From: Blastocatellia bacterium
Lineage (GTDB): Bacteria > Acidobacteriota > Blastocatellia > HR10 > J050
DNA: 64,000 nucleotides
Assembly (NCBI GenBank): GCA_026985075.1
Contig: JALSQX010000105.1
Location: 124,001 to 188,000, forward strand
Direction: 5' to 3'
Under the pieces are notes generated by a model, which saw nothing but the letters and a program-made list of their open reading frames with translations, was not told the DNA's origin and made no database searches. Both the position numbers and the translations under genes were made by a program. Position 1 is the stretch's first letter, and each line of letters opens with the position of its first letter. Below, piece by piece: positions 9,715 through 17,816 of the stretch.

Positions 9715-10590
9715 ATGCCGTATATGACGCTGATTTCGACCGACGAGCTAGAGCGACATCTAGCCAACGTCAATTGGGCCGTCGTCGATTGCCGATTTTC
9801 GCTCGACGATCCGGAGCGCGGCCGGCGCGATTACCAACGCGCCCACATTCCCGGCGCGGTATACGCTCACCTGAACGAGGATCTCTCCGGTCCCGTCATC
9901 CCGGGGCGAACGGGGCGACATCCGTTGCCGGAAGTCGACCGGTTCGCTCGCGCGCTCGGTCGATGGGGTATTGACGAGCGAGTTCAAGTGGTGGCTTATG
10001 ACGACAGTGGTGGAGCTGTGGCCGCTCGGCTCTGGTGGATGCTTCGTTGGCTGGGGCACAATGCGGTGGCCGTGTTGGATGGAGGCTGGCTTGCGTGGCG
10101 GGATGAAGAGCGGCCGGCGCAGAGCGGGATCGAGACGCGCACCCCGAGGACGTTCGTGCCTCGTCCGAGGCCGGAGCTGATCATCACCAGTGCGGACATC
10201 GAGGCCATGCTCGGTCGAGCGACCTGTAAGCTCATCGATGCGCGCGCGCCCGAACGATATCGCGGCGAGCACGAGCCGATTGATCCCATAGCCGGTCATA
10301 TTCCTGGAGCCGTCTCGGCGCCTTTCGCCGAGAACCTCGATGAGCGCGGGCGCTTTCGTTCGCCTGAGGAGTTACGGGCGCGGTTTCAAGCGGTATTGGG
10401 AGATCTCCCGCCAGAGCGAGCCATCTTCTACTGTGGTTCGGGCGTGACGGCGGCACATAATCTGTTAGCCATGGCTCACGCCGGCTTGGGAGAAGGCCGC
10501 CTCTACGTGGGTTCCTGGAGCGAATGGATCACCGATCCGCGCCGTCCCATCGCCACCGCCGTGAGGGAGCAGAGGCGACCTGGGGAGTGA
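9715..10590 (+). CDS. sseA: 3-mercaptopyruvate/thiosulfate sulfurtransferase (tandem rhodanese)
   Basis: A two-domain rhodanese of 291 residues. The inactive N-terminal domain has VVDCRFSLDDPERGRRDYQRAHIPGA and ends with VLDGGWLAW; the C-terminal domain carries the active-site loop CGSGVTA with the persulfide cysteine near residue 240. A CGSGVTA loop is the signature of mercaptopyruvate sulfurtransferases rather than classical thiosulfate rhodaneses (CRKGVT). The enzyme moves sulfur from 3-mercaptopyruvate to thiols or cyanide. The gene has its own promoter placed so close that the mRNA should be leaderless. It stands alone, convergent with the pseudouridine synthase gene 37 bases downstream. 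Confidence 0.92.
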   Translation: MPYMTLISTDELERHLANVNWAVVDCRFSLDDPERGRRDYQRAHIPGAVYAHLNEDLSGPVIPGRTGRHPLPEVDRFARALGRWGIDERVQVVAYDDSGGAVAARLWWMLRWLGHNAVAVLDGGWLAWRDEERPAQSGIETRTPRTFVPRPRPELIITSADIEAMLGRATCKLIDARAPERYRGEHEPIDPIAGHIPGAVSAPFAENLDERGRFRSPEELRARFQAVLGDLPPERAIFYCGSGVTAAHNLLAMAHAGLGEGRLYVGSWSEWITDPRRPIATAVREQRRPGE

Positions 10591-10627
10591 CGGTTCCCCT
10601 GGGACGAGTGATCTTCCGGGATGGCTC

Positions 10628-11602
10628 TCATCGATGGAAGGGCTCGGTGGTCTGCGGGTTAGTTGCTCTCAATTCCTCCAACAGTCGTACTAGATCGTCC
10701 GGCAGTGGCGATGTACAGCGAAACCATTCGCCCGATCGCGGATGGCGAAATTCCAGGGAGGCGGCGTGAAGGAAATGACGATCGAAGCGAATGCCCCGTT
10801 CCTCGATCATGTTCAGAAACGCCTCGTGCTGTTGCTTCCCATAGAGCGCGTCGCCCACAACCGGATGACCTATGGCCACCAGATGAATGCGAATCTGGTG
10901 CGTGCGTCCCGTCCGTGGTTCGGCCTCGACGAAGGTGAATCCAGAGAGTTGCTCCAGAACGCGCACCCGGGTGATCGCCTCACGACCTTCTTCGACGATC
11001 TGCCAGTGCGGATAGGCCTCGGCCACCCATCCAATCGGTAGCGAGATGTCCATGGCGTCGGCGTCGAGCCTCCCGTGAACGAGAGCCAGGTACTTCTTGG
11101 TCACCATCCGCTGATGAAAATGTTTGGCCAACGTGCGATGAGCTCGTTCGTGCTTAGCCACGACGAGGAGTCCGGAGGTATGGCGGTCCAACCGGTGAAT
11201 GAGCCCCGGGCGCAGGCCCGGCGCCGTCCGGTGAAGATGGGCGCAGAGGGCGTTCATGAGCGTTCCCGATCTGGTCGTCCGATTGGGATACACCAGCATA
11301 CCCGCCGGTTTATCGACGACCAGGATGTCCTCATCCTCGAAGACGATAGTCAGAGGGATCGGTTCGGGCGTGAGGGCGGGATGGGGAGTCGTGTCGAGTT
11401 CAACTTCCACCACATCGCCGGGTCGGAGCTTATAATTGGATTTCGATTTCCGACGGTTGACGCGGACGTGGGCTTCAGCGGTGGCCCGCCGGAGGACTAC
11501 GCGACTGACCTGCGGGAATTGGCGAGCGAGAAAATGATCGAGCCTCATCCCCTTATGTTCATCATCGATACGAAACACTCGTCTGGTGATCTTCCCGGCC
11601 AT
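10628..11602 (-). CDS. RluA-family 23S rRNA/tRNA pseudouridine synthase
   Basis: A protein of 324 residues with an N-terminal S4 RNA-binding domain (about residues 18-75, MRLDHFLARQFPQVSR) and an RluA catalytic domain. The catalytic aspartate lies in HRLDRHTSGLL (Asp139). GRTHQIRIHLVAIGHPVVGD and the YGK segment complete the family signature. It isomerises uridine in structured RNA; the S4 domain and length fit RluD or RluC, but the exact target site cannot be assigned. The gene is convergent with the sulfurtransferase gene and divergent from the symporter gene. It shares no evident operon. Confidence 0.92.
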   Translation of the reverse strand: MAGKITRRVFRIDDEHKGMRLDHFLARQFPQVSRVVLRRATAEAHVRVNRRKSKSNYKLRPGDVVEVELDTTPHPALTPEPIPLTIVFEDEDILVVDKPAGMLVYPNRTTRSGTLMNALCAHLHRTAPGLRPGLIHRLDRHTSGLLVVAKHERAHRTLAKHFHQRMVTKKYLALVHGRLDADAMDISLPIGWVAEAYPHWQIVEEGREAITRVRVLEQLSGFTFVEAEPRTGRTHQIRIHLVAIGHPVVGDALYGKQQHEAFLNMIEERGIRFDRHFLHAASLEFRHPRSGEWFRCTSPLPDDLVRLLEELRATNPQTTEPFHR

Positions 11603-11756
11603 CCTCCATCAGCATACTCGATCATGAGGCCCTCGGCAAAGACGGGATCTCCTCTGAAGGGAGAGGACATCGCCTCTGGCGATGGGCCCTGGGCGCCTCC
11701 TCGTCATCGGGGAAGATCCGTCCGGTGATCTCCACTCCGGGAGGGCGACGCCGTTC

Positions 11757-11785
11757 TTTGCCCAGGACCCGTCATATGCTAATGT
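11757..11785 (+). promoter_or_regulatory. Candidate promoter of the SSS symporter, short leader
   Basis: TTTGCC (11757-11762), a 17-base spacer, TAATGT (11780-11785). ATG 11800 is 14 bases further on and has no ribosome site. The -10 match is modest. Confidence 0.4.
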
Positions 11786-11799
11786 TGTTCTCTCCATCG

Positions 11800-13536
11800 A
11801 TGCGACTCACGGCAGCCGACTGGTTCATCATCGCCGCCTATATGGCTATTTCGCTGATCATCGGCCTGTTGTATGCGCGGCGCGCCGGCCGGAGCGTGAA
11901 CGAATACTTCCTCGCCGGGCGGCGAGGATCGTGGTGGTTGGTCGGCACTTCCATGGTGGCGACAACGTTCGCCGCCGATACGCCTTTGGCGGTGACCGGT
12001 ATGGTCGCCGCGCACGGCGTTGCGGGCAATTGGCTGTGGTGGAATTTCGTCATGAGCGCCATGCTCACCGTTTTTTTCTATGCGCGATTGTGGCGGCGCG
12101 CCGGCGTCCTCACCGACGTGGAGTTTGTAGAGATCCGTTATGCCGGTTGGCCCGCCGCCCTCTTGAGGGGATTTCGCGCCGTCTATCTCGGAGTGTTGAT
12201 GAACTGTCTCATCCTGGGATGGGTCACGTTGGGGATGGCCAAGGTCTTGACGCTCTCTCTGGGCGTGAGCAAGTGGCAGGCGATCTTGCTCTGTGTGGCC
12301 GTGACCACGTTCTATTCGGTGCTCTCCGGTCTCTGGGGAGTGCTCATGACCGATGCCGTGCAGTTCGTCATCGCCATGATCGGGTCGGTGGCTCTCGCGG
12401 TATTCGGCCTCCAGGCGGTCGGTGGGCTGGATGGGATGAGAGCCGGGCTCGAGCGATACTATGGTCAGGCCGACCGAGTGCTCGCCGTGTGGCCGGCCGG
12501 GGATTCCTCCTGGATGCCGCTCATGACGTTGGGCGTCTATCTGGGCGTGCAGTGGTGGGCCTCCTGGTATCCGGGCGCAGAGCCGGGCGGTGGCGGGTAC
12601 ATCGCCCAACGCATGTTTTCGGCCCGGGATGAGACGCACAGTCTATTGGCCGTCTTATGGTTCACCATCGCCCATTATACGCTTCGACCCTGGCCCTGGA
12701 TTGTGGTCGCCCTCTGCTCGATGGTCCTTTATCCTCACCTCAGCGATAAGGAAGCCGGATATGTCCTCGTCATGGTCGATCATCTTCCCAGCGTGTGGCG
12801 TGGATTGCTGCTCGCCGCCTTCCTGGCCGCGTACATGTCGACGGTCTCAACGCATTTGAATTGGGGAGCGTCCTATCTGGTGAATGATCTCTATCGGCGA
12901 TTCATGCGACGAGAGGCCGGTGTCCGGCACTACGTGACCGCCTCTCGACTGGCTACGCTGCTCATCGCCCTTCTGGCCATGCTCGTCGCCTATCACCTGG
13001 AATCCGTGCAAACGGCTTGGAAGCTCCTTCTGGCCATGGGCGCGGGCACGGGATTGGTGTATATCCTGCGCTGGTATTGGTGGCGGATCAATGCCTGGTC
13101 GGAGATCAGCGCCATGGTTGCCGCCCTGGCGGTGACGCTCGGCCTCCGGGCATTTCCATCGCTGAGCATCGAAGATCCGCGTGGATTCGCTCTGTCCATG
13201 TTGATCACCGTTGTGGTCACCACGATGATCTGGCTCGGGGTCACGATGTGGACCTCTCCGGAGCCGGATGAGACATTGCGCCGGTTCTATCAACGCGTGC
13301 GCCCGCGCGGTCCCGGTTGGCGCCCCGTCGCTCAGCAGCTCGGTCAAGCTCCTCTGCGCGGGCTCCGCGTACAGTTCATGAACTGGATTCTGGGCTGTGC
13401 ACTGGTTTATCTCATCCTGTTTGGTGTGGGTCGGATGATCTTCCATCAGTGGGGAGTGGGAGTCGGGTACCTCGGGCTGGCTGTGCTGGTGGGAGCGGCG
13501 ATGATTCGGGCGGCGCGCCGACTTCCGTGCGACTGA
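11800..13536 (+). CDS. Sodium:solute symporter family transporter
   Basis: An integral membrane protein of 578 residues with about 13 hydrophobic segments. It begins with a helix (ADWFIIAAYMAISLIIGLLYA) and the SSS hallmark GRSVNEYFLAGRRGSWWLVGTSMVATTFAADTP, then the GLWGVLMTDAVQF motif. It should couple substrate uptake to a sodium gradient across the inner membrane. The substrate is unknown; homologues carry sugars, amino acids or organic acids. A roughly 80-residue soluble C-terminal loop (about 480-530) precedes the last two helices. I favour ATG 11800 because of the promoter just upstream; in-frame starts at 11725, 11776 and 11782 are also possible, and none has a strong ribosome site. 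Confidence 0.88.
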   Translation: MRLTAADWFIIAAYMAISLIIGLLYARRAGRSVNEYFLAGRRGSWWLVGTSMVATTFAADTPLAVTGMVAAHGVAGNWLWWNFVMSAMLTVFFYARLWRRAGVLTDVEFVEIRYAGWPAALLRGFRAVYLGVLMNCLILGWVTLGMAKVLTLSLGVSKWQAILLCVAVTTFYSVLSGLWGVLMTDAVQFVIAMIGSVALAVFGLQAVGGLDGMRAGLERYYGQADRVLAVWPAGDSSWMPLMTLGVYLGVQWWASWYPGAEPGGGGYIAQRMFSARDETHSLLAVLWFTIAHYTLRPWPWIVVALCSMVLYPHLSDKEAGYVLVMVDHLPSVWRGLLLAAFLAAYMSTVSTHLNWGASYLVNDLYRRFMRREAGVRHYVTASRLATLLIALLAMLVAYHLESVQTAWKLLLAMGAGTGLVYILRWYWWRINAWSEISAMVAALAVTLGLRAFPSLSIEDPRGFALSMLITVVVTTMIWLGVTMWTSPEPDETLRRFYQRVRPRGPGWRPVAQQLGQAPLRGLRVQFMNWILGCALVYLILFGVGRMIFHQWGVGVGYLGLAVLVGAAMIRAARRLPCD

Positions 13537-13662
13537 GAGCGCTACGGGAGGCATTCTACTGCTTCTCATTGAGGGATGGAGTACCAGATGCCATCTTGCC
13601 CCACCTTTTATTTTCGAAGGAGTTCATGATACACTTTCTTGCTCGTTCGGAGAGGGAGACGT

Positions 13663-14904
13663 ATGAAACGGAAACTCTTTGCCCTGTTCTGCATGTTCTT
13701 TGGCTTGATCGGCTACTCTATGGGGCGTTACACATGGGCTCAACAAACGCCCGCCGACTATGCCCAGGAGGTCACTCAACTGTTAGCCGATGCCAATCGC
13801 GCTGACATTTCCGATACGGAGGCCGAGGCGCGCCGTCGGCGAGCGCGAGAGCTGGCCGCCAAATATGCGGCGGCTGTCGAGGCCCAGCATCCCAGTGGCG
13901 AAAACCGCGTGTGGCTCGGATACCTCTACCATCTCGCCGGCAACACTGATAAAGCGATCGAGACGTTTCGTCAGGTGCTCGAGGATAAATCGCTCATCGA
14001 AGAGTCCAAGCAACAGGCGCGTCTCTACCTGATCCGGACGTTGAGCGAGGCTGGTCGCGTGGGGGAGGCAGAATCCATTCTCGCCGAGATCCCTTCGACC
14101 GCTTTCAATGCTGATGAGGCGCGCGCCGAGGGACACGAATTTCTGGCCATCGCCTATACCAAACGTGGCGAACTGGACAGGGCGGTAGAACATGAAGAGC
14201 AGGCGCTGGAAGCAGCGCGAAAGAGCGGCCTCATCCCGCGCATCTGGCTGACGGGACGCTCGCTGGCCCAGTTGTATGTGGCCGTGGGACGTCGAGAGGA
14301 AGCGGCCAAACTCCTCAATGAGCTGAAGACGTACTTCGACCGGCAAGCCCGGTTGGCGGGGCCTCGACCTCCCAAAGCCATACGAACGGCCATTGGTCAG
14401 ATAGAGACGGCGATGGCACAACTGGAGATGGTTGGTCGACCGGCTCCTCCGTTGAACGTCGTCAAGTGGATCAAGGAAACGCCGACCACGCTGGACGCGC
14501 TGCGCGGGAAAGTCGTGGCCTTGGAATTTTTTGCCGCCTGGTGCCCCGACTGTCGAGGGCTGATGCCTCATCTGCGGGATTGGTATGCCCGCTACACGCC
14601 CAAGGGACTGAAAATTCTGGCCGTCACCCGGTATTACGGATATAACGGGCGCGAGGTGGGCAAAGCATCGCCAGCCGAAGAGGAAGCGTTTCTGGCTCGA
14701 TTCAAGCAACTGCACTCTCTCCCCTATGGAACGGCCATCGATAATGGCCAGCAGAGCATGACCACGTATCATGTGCGGTCCATTCCCCATGTGGTCATCA
14801 TTGATCGAAGTGGTCGCGTGCGGTTTGTGTTCACCTGGCACACCAATCCCTACTTGTGCGAATACATGATCAAGCGCGTGCTCGCCGAATCGGCGGGGGA
14901 TTGA
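13663..14904 (+). CDS. Exported TPR protein with TlpA-like thioredoxin domain
   Basis: A 413-residue protein with an N-terminal signal or anchor (FALFCMFFGLIGYSMG), a helical region of TPR-like repeats (about residues 60-240), and a C-terminal TlpA/AhpC-TSA thioredoxin fold with the active site WCPDC near residue 293 and a cis-proline in RSIPHVVIIDRSGRV. It probably works in the periplasm as a thiol-disulfide reductase; the TPR half may bind a partner protein. ATG 13663 has AGAGGGAG immediately upstream; the frame open from 13639 has no such site. It lies just before the AtuA genes (15 bases), perhaps co-transcribed with them, without an obvious functional link. Confidence 0.85.
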   Translation: MKRKLFALFCMFFGLIGYSMGRYTWAQQTPADYAQEVTQLLADANRADISDTEAEARRRRARELAAKYAAAVEAQHPSGENRVWLGYLYHLAGNTDKAIETFRQVLEDKSLIEESKQQARLYLIRTLSEAGRVGEAESILAEIPSTAFNADEARAEGHEFLAIAYTKRGELDRAVEHEEQALEAARKSGLIPRIWLTGRSLAQLYVAVGRREEAAKLLNELKTYFDRQARLAGPRPPKAIRTAIGQIETAMAQLEMVGRPAPPLNVVKWIKETPTTLDALRGKVVALEFFAAWCPDCRGLMPHLRDWYARYTPKGLKILAVTRYYGYNGREVGKASPAEEEAFLARFKQLHSLPYGTAIDNGQQSMTTYHVRSIPHVVIIDRSGRVRFVFTWHTNPYLCEYMIKRVLAESAGD

Positions 14905-14919
14905 CTGCATTCCATCACC

Positions 14920-16275
14920 ATGATTCGCATTGCCAACGGACAGGGATTCTGGGGCGATTGGCGCGAGGCGCCCATCCGACAGGTCGAGGGCGGCCCGATC
15001 GACTATCTCACGCTCGATTATCTGGCCGAAGTGACCATGTCGATCATGCAGAAGCAGAAGCGCCGCGATCCCCGGCTGGGTTACGCGAAAGATTTCGTGC
15101 CGCTCATGGAGCGCCTGTTGCCCCAATGCGTGGATCGGCAGATCCGCGTCATCTCCAATGCCGGTGGCGTCAATCCATCGGCCTGCGCGGAGGCGGTGAT
15201 CGACGTCGCCCGGAAACTGGACCTCCGGGGCGTCAAGATCGGCATCGTCGCCGGCGACGATATTCTCGATCGACTCGATGCCCTGATCGATGCCGGACAC
15301 GAGTTGCGAGATCTGGATACCGGACGACCGCTCTCTGCAATTCGCGAGCATGTCCAGAGCGCCAACGTCTACTTTGGGGCCGCGCCCATCGTGGAAGCGC
15401 TCCGACAGGGCGCCCAGATCGTCATCACCGGGCGCTGCACCGATACCGGCTTGACGCTGGCGCCCATGATCTTCGAGTTTGGTTGGAAGGACGACGAGTG
15501 GGATAAGCTGGCGGCGGGGACGGTCGCCGGACATATCGTCGAGTGTGGCGCCCAATGCACCGGCGGCAACTGTCAGGCCGATTGGCAGAGTATTCCCGAT
15601 CTGGCCAACATCGGTTTTCCCATCGTGGAAGCTGAAGAAGACGGCTCGTTCATCATCACCAAGCATGAGGGGACCGGCGGGCGCGTTTCCCCGGCGACGA
15701 TCAAGGAACAACTGCTCTATGAGATCGGCGATCCTCGCCAATACATCACGCCCGAATGCATCGCCGATTTCACCACCATTCAACTGGAGGAGGTGGGGGA
15801 GAATCGCGTCCGCGTCTTCGGCGTCAAGGGGCGTCCGGCGACGCCGTTTTACAAAGTCTCCATCAGTTATTTCGCCGGCTACAAGGCCGTGGGGACGATG
15901 GTCTATAGCTGGCCCGATGCTTATGCTAAGGCTCGGGAGGCCGATCGCATCGTTCGCCAGCGACTGGCCGACCTCGGGCTCGAGTTCGATGAAATACTGA
16001 CGGAATTCCTCGCCGTCAATGCTTGCCACGGGCCTTTGGCCCCCGATCCGCCATCGGACATCGCCGAGGTTCAATTGCGCATTGGCGTGCGGAGCACCGA
16101 TTGGGCGGCCGTGGATCGCTTCACGCGGGAGATCGCACCGCTCATCCTGACGGGACCGCCGACGGCCACCGGTTTCGCCGGCGGACGCCCGCGCGTGGAA
16201 GAGATCATCGCCTATTGGCCGGCCCTCCTTCCCAAATCAGAGGCTGAGCCGTCGATTGAGATTGTGGAGTCGTAA
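14920..16275 (+). CDS. AtuA family protein (DUF1446), large component
   Basis: A 451-residue member of the AtuA/DUF1446 family. It shows the conserved N terminus [15 protein letters not shown], the [10 protein letters not shown] segment, SNAGGVNP, and [14 protein letters not shown]. Family members include AtuA of the Pseudomonas acyclic terpene utilisation cluster, whose exact reaction is still undefined. Here the usual C-terminal ferredoxin-like part is not fused but encoded by the next gene, so this is the split form. The following enoyl-CoA hydratase supports a role in breakdown of a branched or unusual acyl-CoA. No membrane segment or signal is present, so it acts in the cytoplasm. Confidence 0.85.
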   Translation: MIRIANGQGFWGDWREAPIRQVEGGPIDYLTLDYLAEVTMSIMQKQKRRDPRLGYAKDFVPLMERLLPQCVDRQIRVISNAGGVNPSACAEAVIDVARKLDLRGVKIGIVAGDDILDRLDALIDAGHELRDLDTGRPLSAIREHVQSANVYFGAAPIVEALRQGAQIVITGRCTDTGLTLAPMIFEFGWKDDEWDKLAAGTVAGHIVECGAQCTGGNCQADWQSIPDLANIGFPIVEAEEDGSFIITKHEGTGGRVSPATIKEQLLYEIGDPRQYITPECIADFTTIQLEEVGENRVRVFGVKGRPATPFYKVSISYFAGYKAVGTMVYSWPDAYAKAREADRIVRQRLADLGLEFDEILTEFLAVNACHGPLAPDPPSDIAEVQLRIGVRSTDWAAVDRFTREIAPLILTGPPTATGFAGGRPRVEEIIAYWPALLPKSEAEPSIEIVES

Positions 16276-16298
16276 GTCGAGCGCCGGAGAGTCTGATC

Positions 16299-16646
16299 AT
16301 GGTCAGAGTGCCGCTCTTCAAGTTAGCCCATGCTCGCTCCGGCGATAAAGGCGATACGGCCAATATTGGCCTCATCGCCTATAAGCCGGAGTATTATCCG
16401 CTACTCGTGGAGCACGTCACGGCCGAGCGCGTCAAAGAGCATTTTCGTGGGATCTGTCACGGAGATGTCGAACGCTATGAATTACCCAATCTCGGCGCTC
16501 TGAACTTCGTGCTCCATCACGCCCTGGGTGGCGGAGGTACCATCTCATTGCGAACTGACGCGCAAGGAAAGACGCTGAGTACAGCGTTGTTGCGCATGGT
16601 AATCGAAATCGATGAGGAGACGGCGCGGCGGTTGGGATTAGAGTGA
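16299..16646 (+). CDS. AtuA-like C-terminal (ferredoxin-fold) component
   Basis: A protein of 115 residues starting VPLFKLAHARSGDKGDTANIG, a segment that is the hallmark of the C-terminal domain of fused AtuA-like proteins. The end (LGALNFVLHHALGGGGTISLR) matches the family's conserved GALNF...ALGGG pattern. It starts 23 bases after the large component and on the same strand, so the two are expected to form one enzyme or complex. The catalytic function is unknown. The SGDKGD motif may bind a ligand, but this is a guess from conservation. Confidence 0.85.
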   Translation: MVRVPLFKLAHARSGDKGDTANIGLIAYKPEYYPLLVEHVTAERVKEHFRGICHGDVERYELPNLGALNFVLHHALGGGGTISLRTDAQGKTLSTALLRMVIEIDEETARRLGLE

Positions 16647-16724
16647 ACCGGATGAACTGAGCAGGTTCACCGGTGTGGGATCTCCCAGCCGGGCGGCGAG
16701 AGGACATCACAGCGCGAGGTGAGT

Positions 16725-17495
16725 ATGACGTACCAACGTCTTCTCTACGAGATCAAAGATACGCTCGCTCATATTACCCTCAATCGCCCGGAGAAGCGCA
16801 ATGCCCTGGATGATCTCACTCTGGAAGAGTTGACCGAGGCTTTCACCCGGGCCGGAGGAGACGAAGCGGTGAAGGTCGTCGTCCTCAGTGGGGCGGGGAA
16901 GGATTTTTGTTCCGGGATCGATCTCTCGGCGCTCTATCGGATTCGGGAAGCGCCCATCCTGGAGAATTTGAAAGACGCCACCCGGTTGGTCGATCTCTTC
17001 CTCACCATGCGTCGGCTTCCCAAACCCATTATTGCGCTGGTCCGAGGGAGAGCGCTGGCCGGGGGATGCGGTCTGGCGACGGCGTGCGATCTGGTCCTGG
17101 CCAGTGAGAGCGCGCAGTTCGGCTATGCTGAAGTGAAAATCGGCTTCGTCCCGGCCATCGTCACCGCGATCCTGCGCCGCCAGGTGTCGGAAAAGCGCGC
17201 CTTCGAACTCATCGTCGGGGGTCAGGTCATCGACGCCCGCCAGGCGGAGCGCATCGGCCTCATCAATCACGTGTATCCAGACGAGCAATTCGATGAGCGC
17301 GCCGCTGCGTTCATACAGACGCTGGTCCAGAATAGCGCTTCAGCGATGGCGCTCACCAAGCGATTACTCTATCGCATCGATGGCATGAGCTTCGAGATGG
17401 CCATGCAAACGGGAGCCGAGATCAATACCATCTCTCGCCTGACCGAGGATCTCCAGCGCGGCATCGAGCGATTCCTCGAGCGGAAAAAGAAATGA
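16725..17495 (+). CDS. Enoyl-CoA hydratase/isomerase family protein
   Basis: A crotonase-fold protein of 256 residues. The oxyanion-hole segments are visible as LSGAGKDFCSGIDLSAL (about residues 60-76) and ALVRGRALAGGCGLATACDLVLAS. A glutamate in FGYAEVKIGFVPA fits the catalytic position of hydratases. It probably hydrates a 2-enoyl-CoA or a methylglutaconyl-type CoA. I use ATG 16725, with GCGAGG 6 bases upstream; a GTG at 16719 would add two residues. Being 78 bases behind the AtuA pair suggests one catabolic operon. Substrate specificity cannot be read from the sequence. Confidence 0.9.
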   Translation: MTYQRLLYEIKDTLAHITLNRPEKRNALDDLTLEELTEAFTRAGGDEAVKVVVLSGAGKDFCSGIDLSALYRIREAPILENLKDATRLVDLFLTMRRLPKPIIALVRGRALAGGCGLATACDLVLASESAQFGYAEVKIGFVPAIVTAILRRQVSEKRAFELIVGGQVIDARQAERIGLINHVYPDEQFDERAAAFIQTLVQNSASAMALTKRLLYRIDGMSFEMAMQTGAEINTISRLTEDLQRGIERFLERKKK

Positions 17496-17522
17496 GCCGA
17501 TCGAGTGTTGAGAGCGCGCAGA

Positions 17523-17804
17523 TCACTCCGAGCGTCGGGCGTTCTCTCCCGATGAGGCGCGGCACTGCTTGTCAACGGCCCGCGCCGATAAGATCGTGAA
17601 TCCGAACAGCGCCAGCAGAAATAATCCCACGCCGATCCAGGTATACCGCCCCCCATCACCCCAGTACATCAGTCCGACAGAGAGAATGGCGAGTCCTCCG
17701 ATCACCGTAAGCCACAGCCGACTCACCGGCGTACGAAGTGGTCGTTTGCCCCACTCGTGGCGAGGGAGCAGCAATCCGGCGCGTTCCAGGTCTTCTCGTG
17801 ACAT
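17523..17804 (-). CDS. Small two-helix membrane protein
   Basis: A protein of 93 residues with two predicted membrane helices (about 28-47 and 54-74, WLTVIGGLAILSVGLMYW and WIGVGLFLLALFGFTIL) and charged ends. No family is recognised. Its start is 12 bases after the stop of the APC-USP permease gene, on the same strand, so it is probably co-transcribed and may be an accessory of that transporter. The N terminus LERAGLLLPRHEWGKRP and the absence of a ribosome site stronger than AGGGG leave some doubt about the exact start. Confidence 0.65.
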   Translation of the reverse strand: MSREDLERAGLLLPRHEWGKRPLRTPVSRLWLTVIGGLAILSVGLMYWGDGGRYTWIGVGLFLLALFGFTILSARAVDKQCRASSGENARRSE

Positions 17805-17816
17805 GATCGAACACCC

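Noticed and set aside
11609-11797. Minus-strand frame of 62 codons upstream of the symporter
   Set aside because: No ribosome site, no recognised family, rich in Arg/Ser; it overlaps a promoter region.
13615-13660. A promoter with GATACACT before the TlpA-like gene
   Set aside because: The best pairing, TTTATT-17-TACACT, has a poor -35 box, so it is not listed as a feature.
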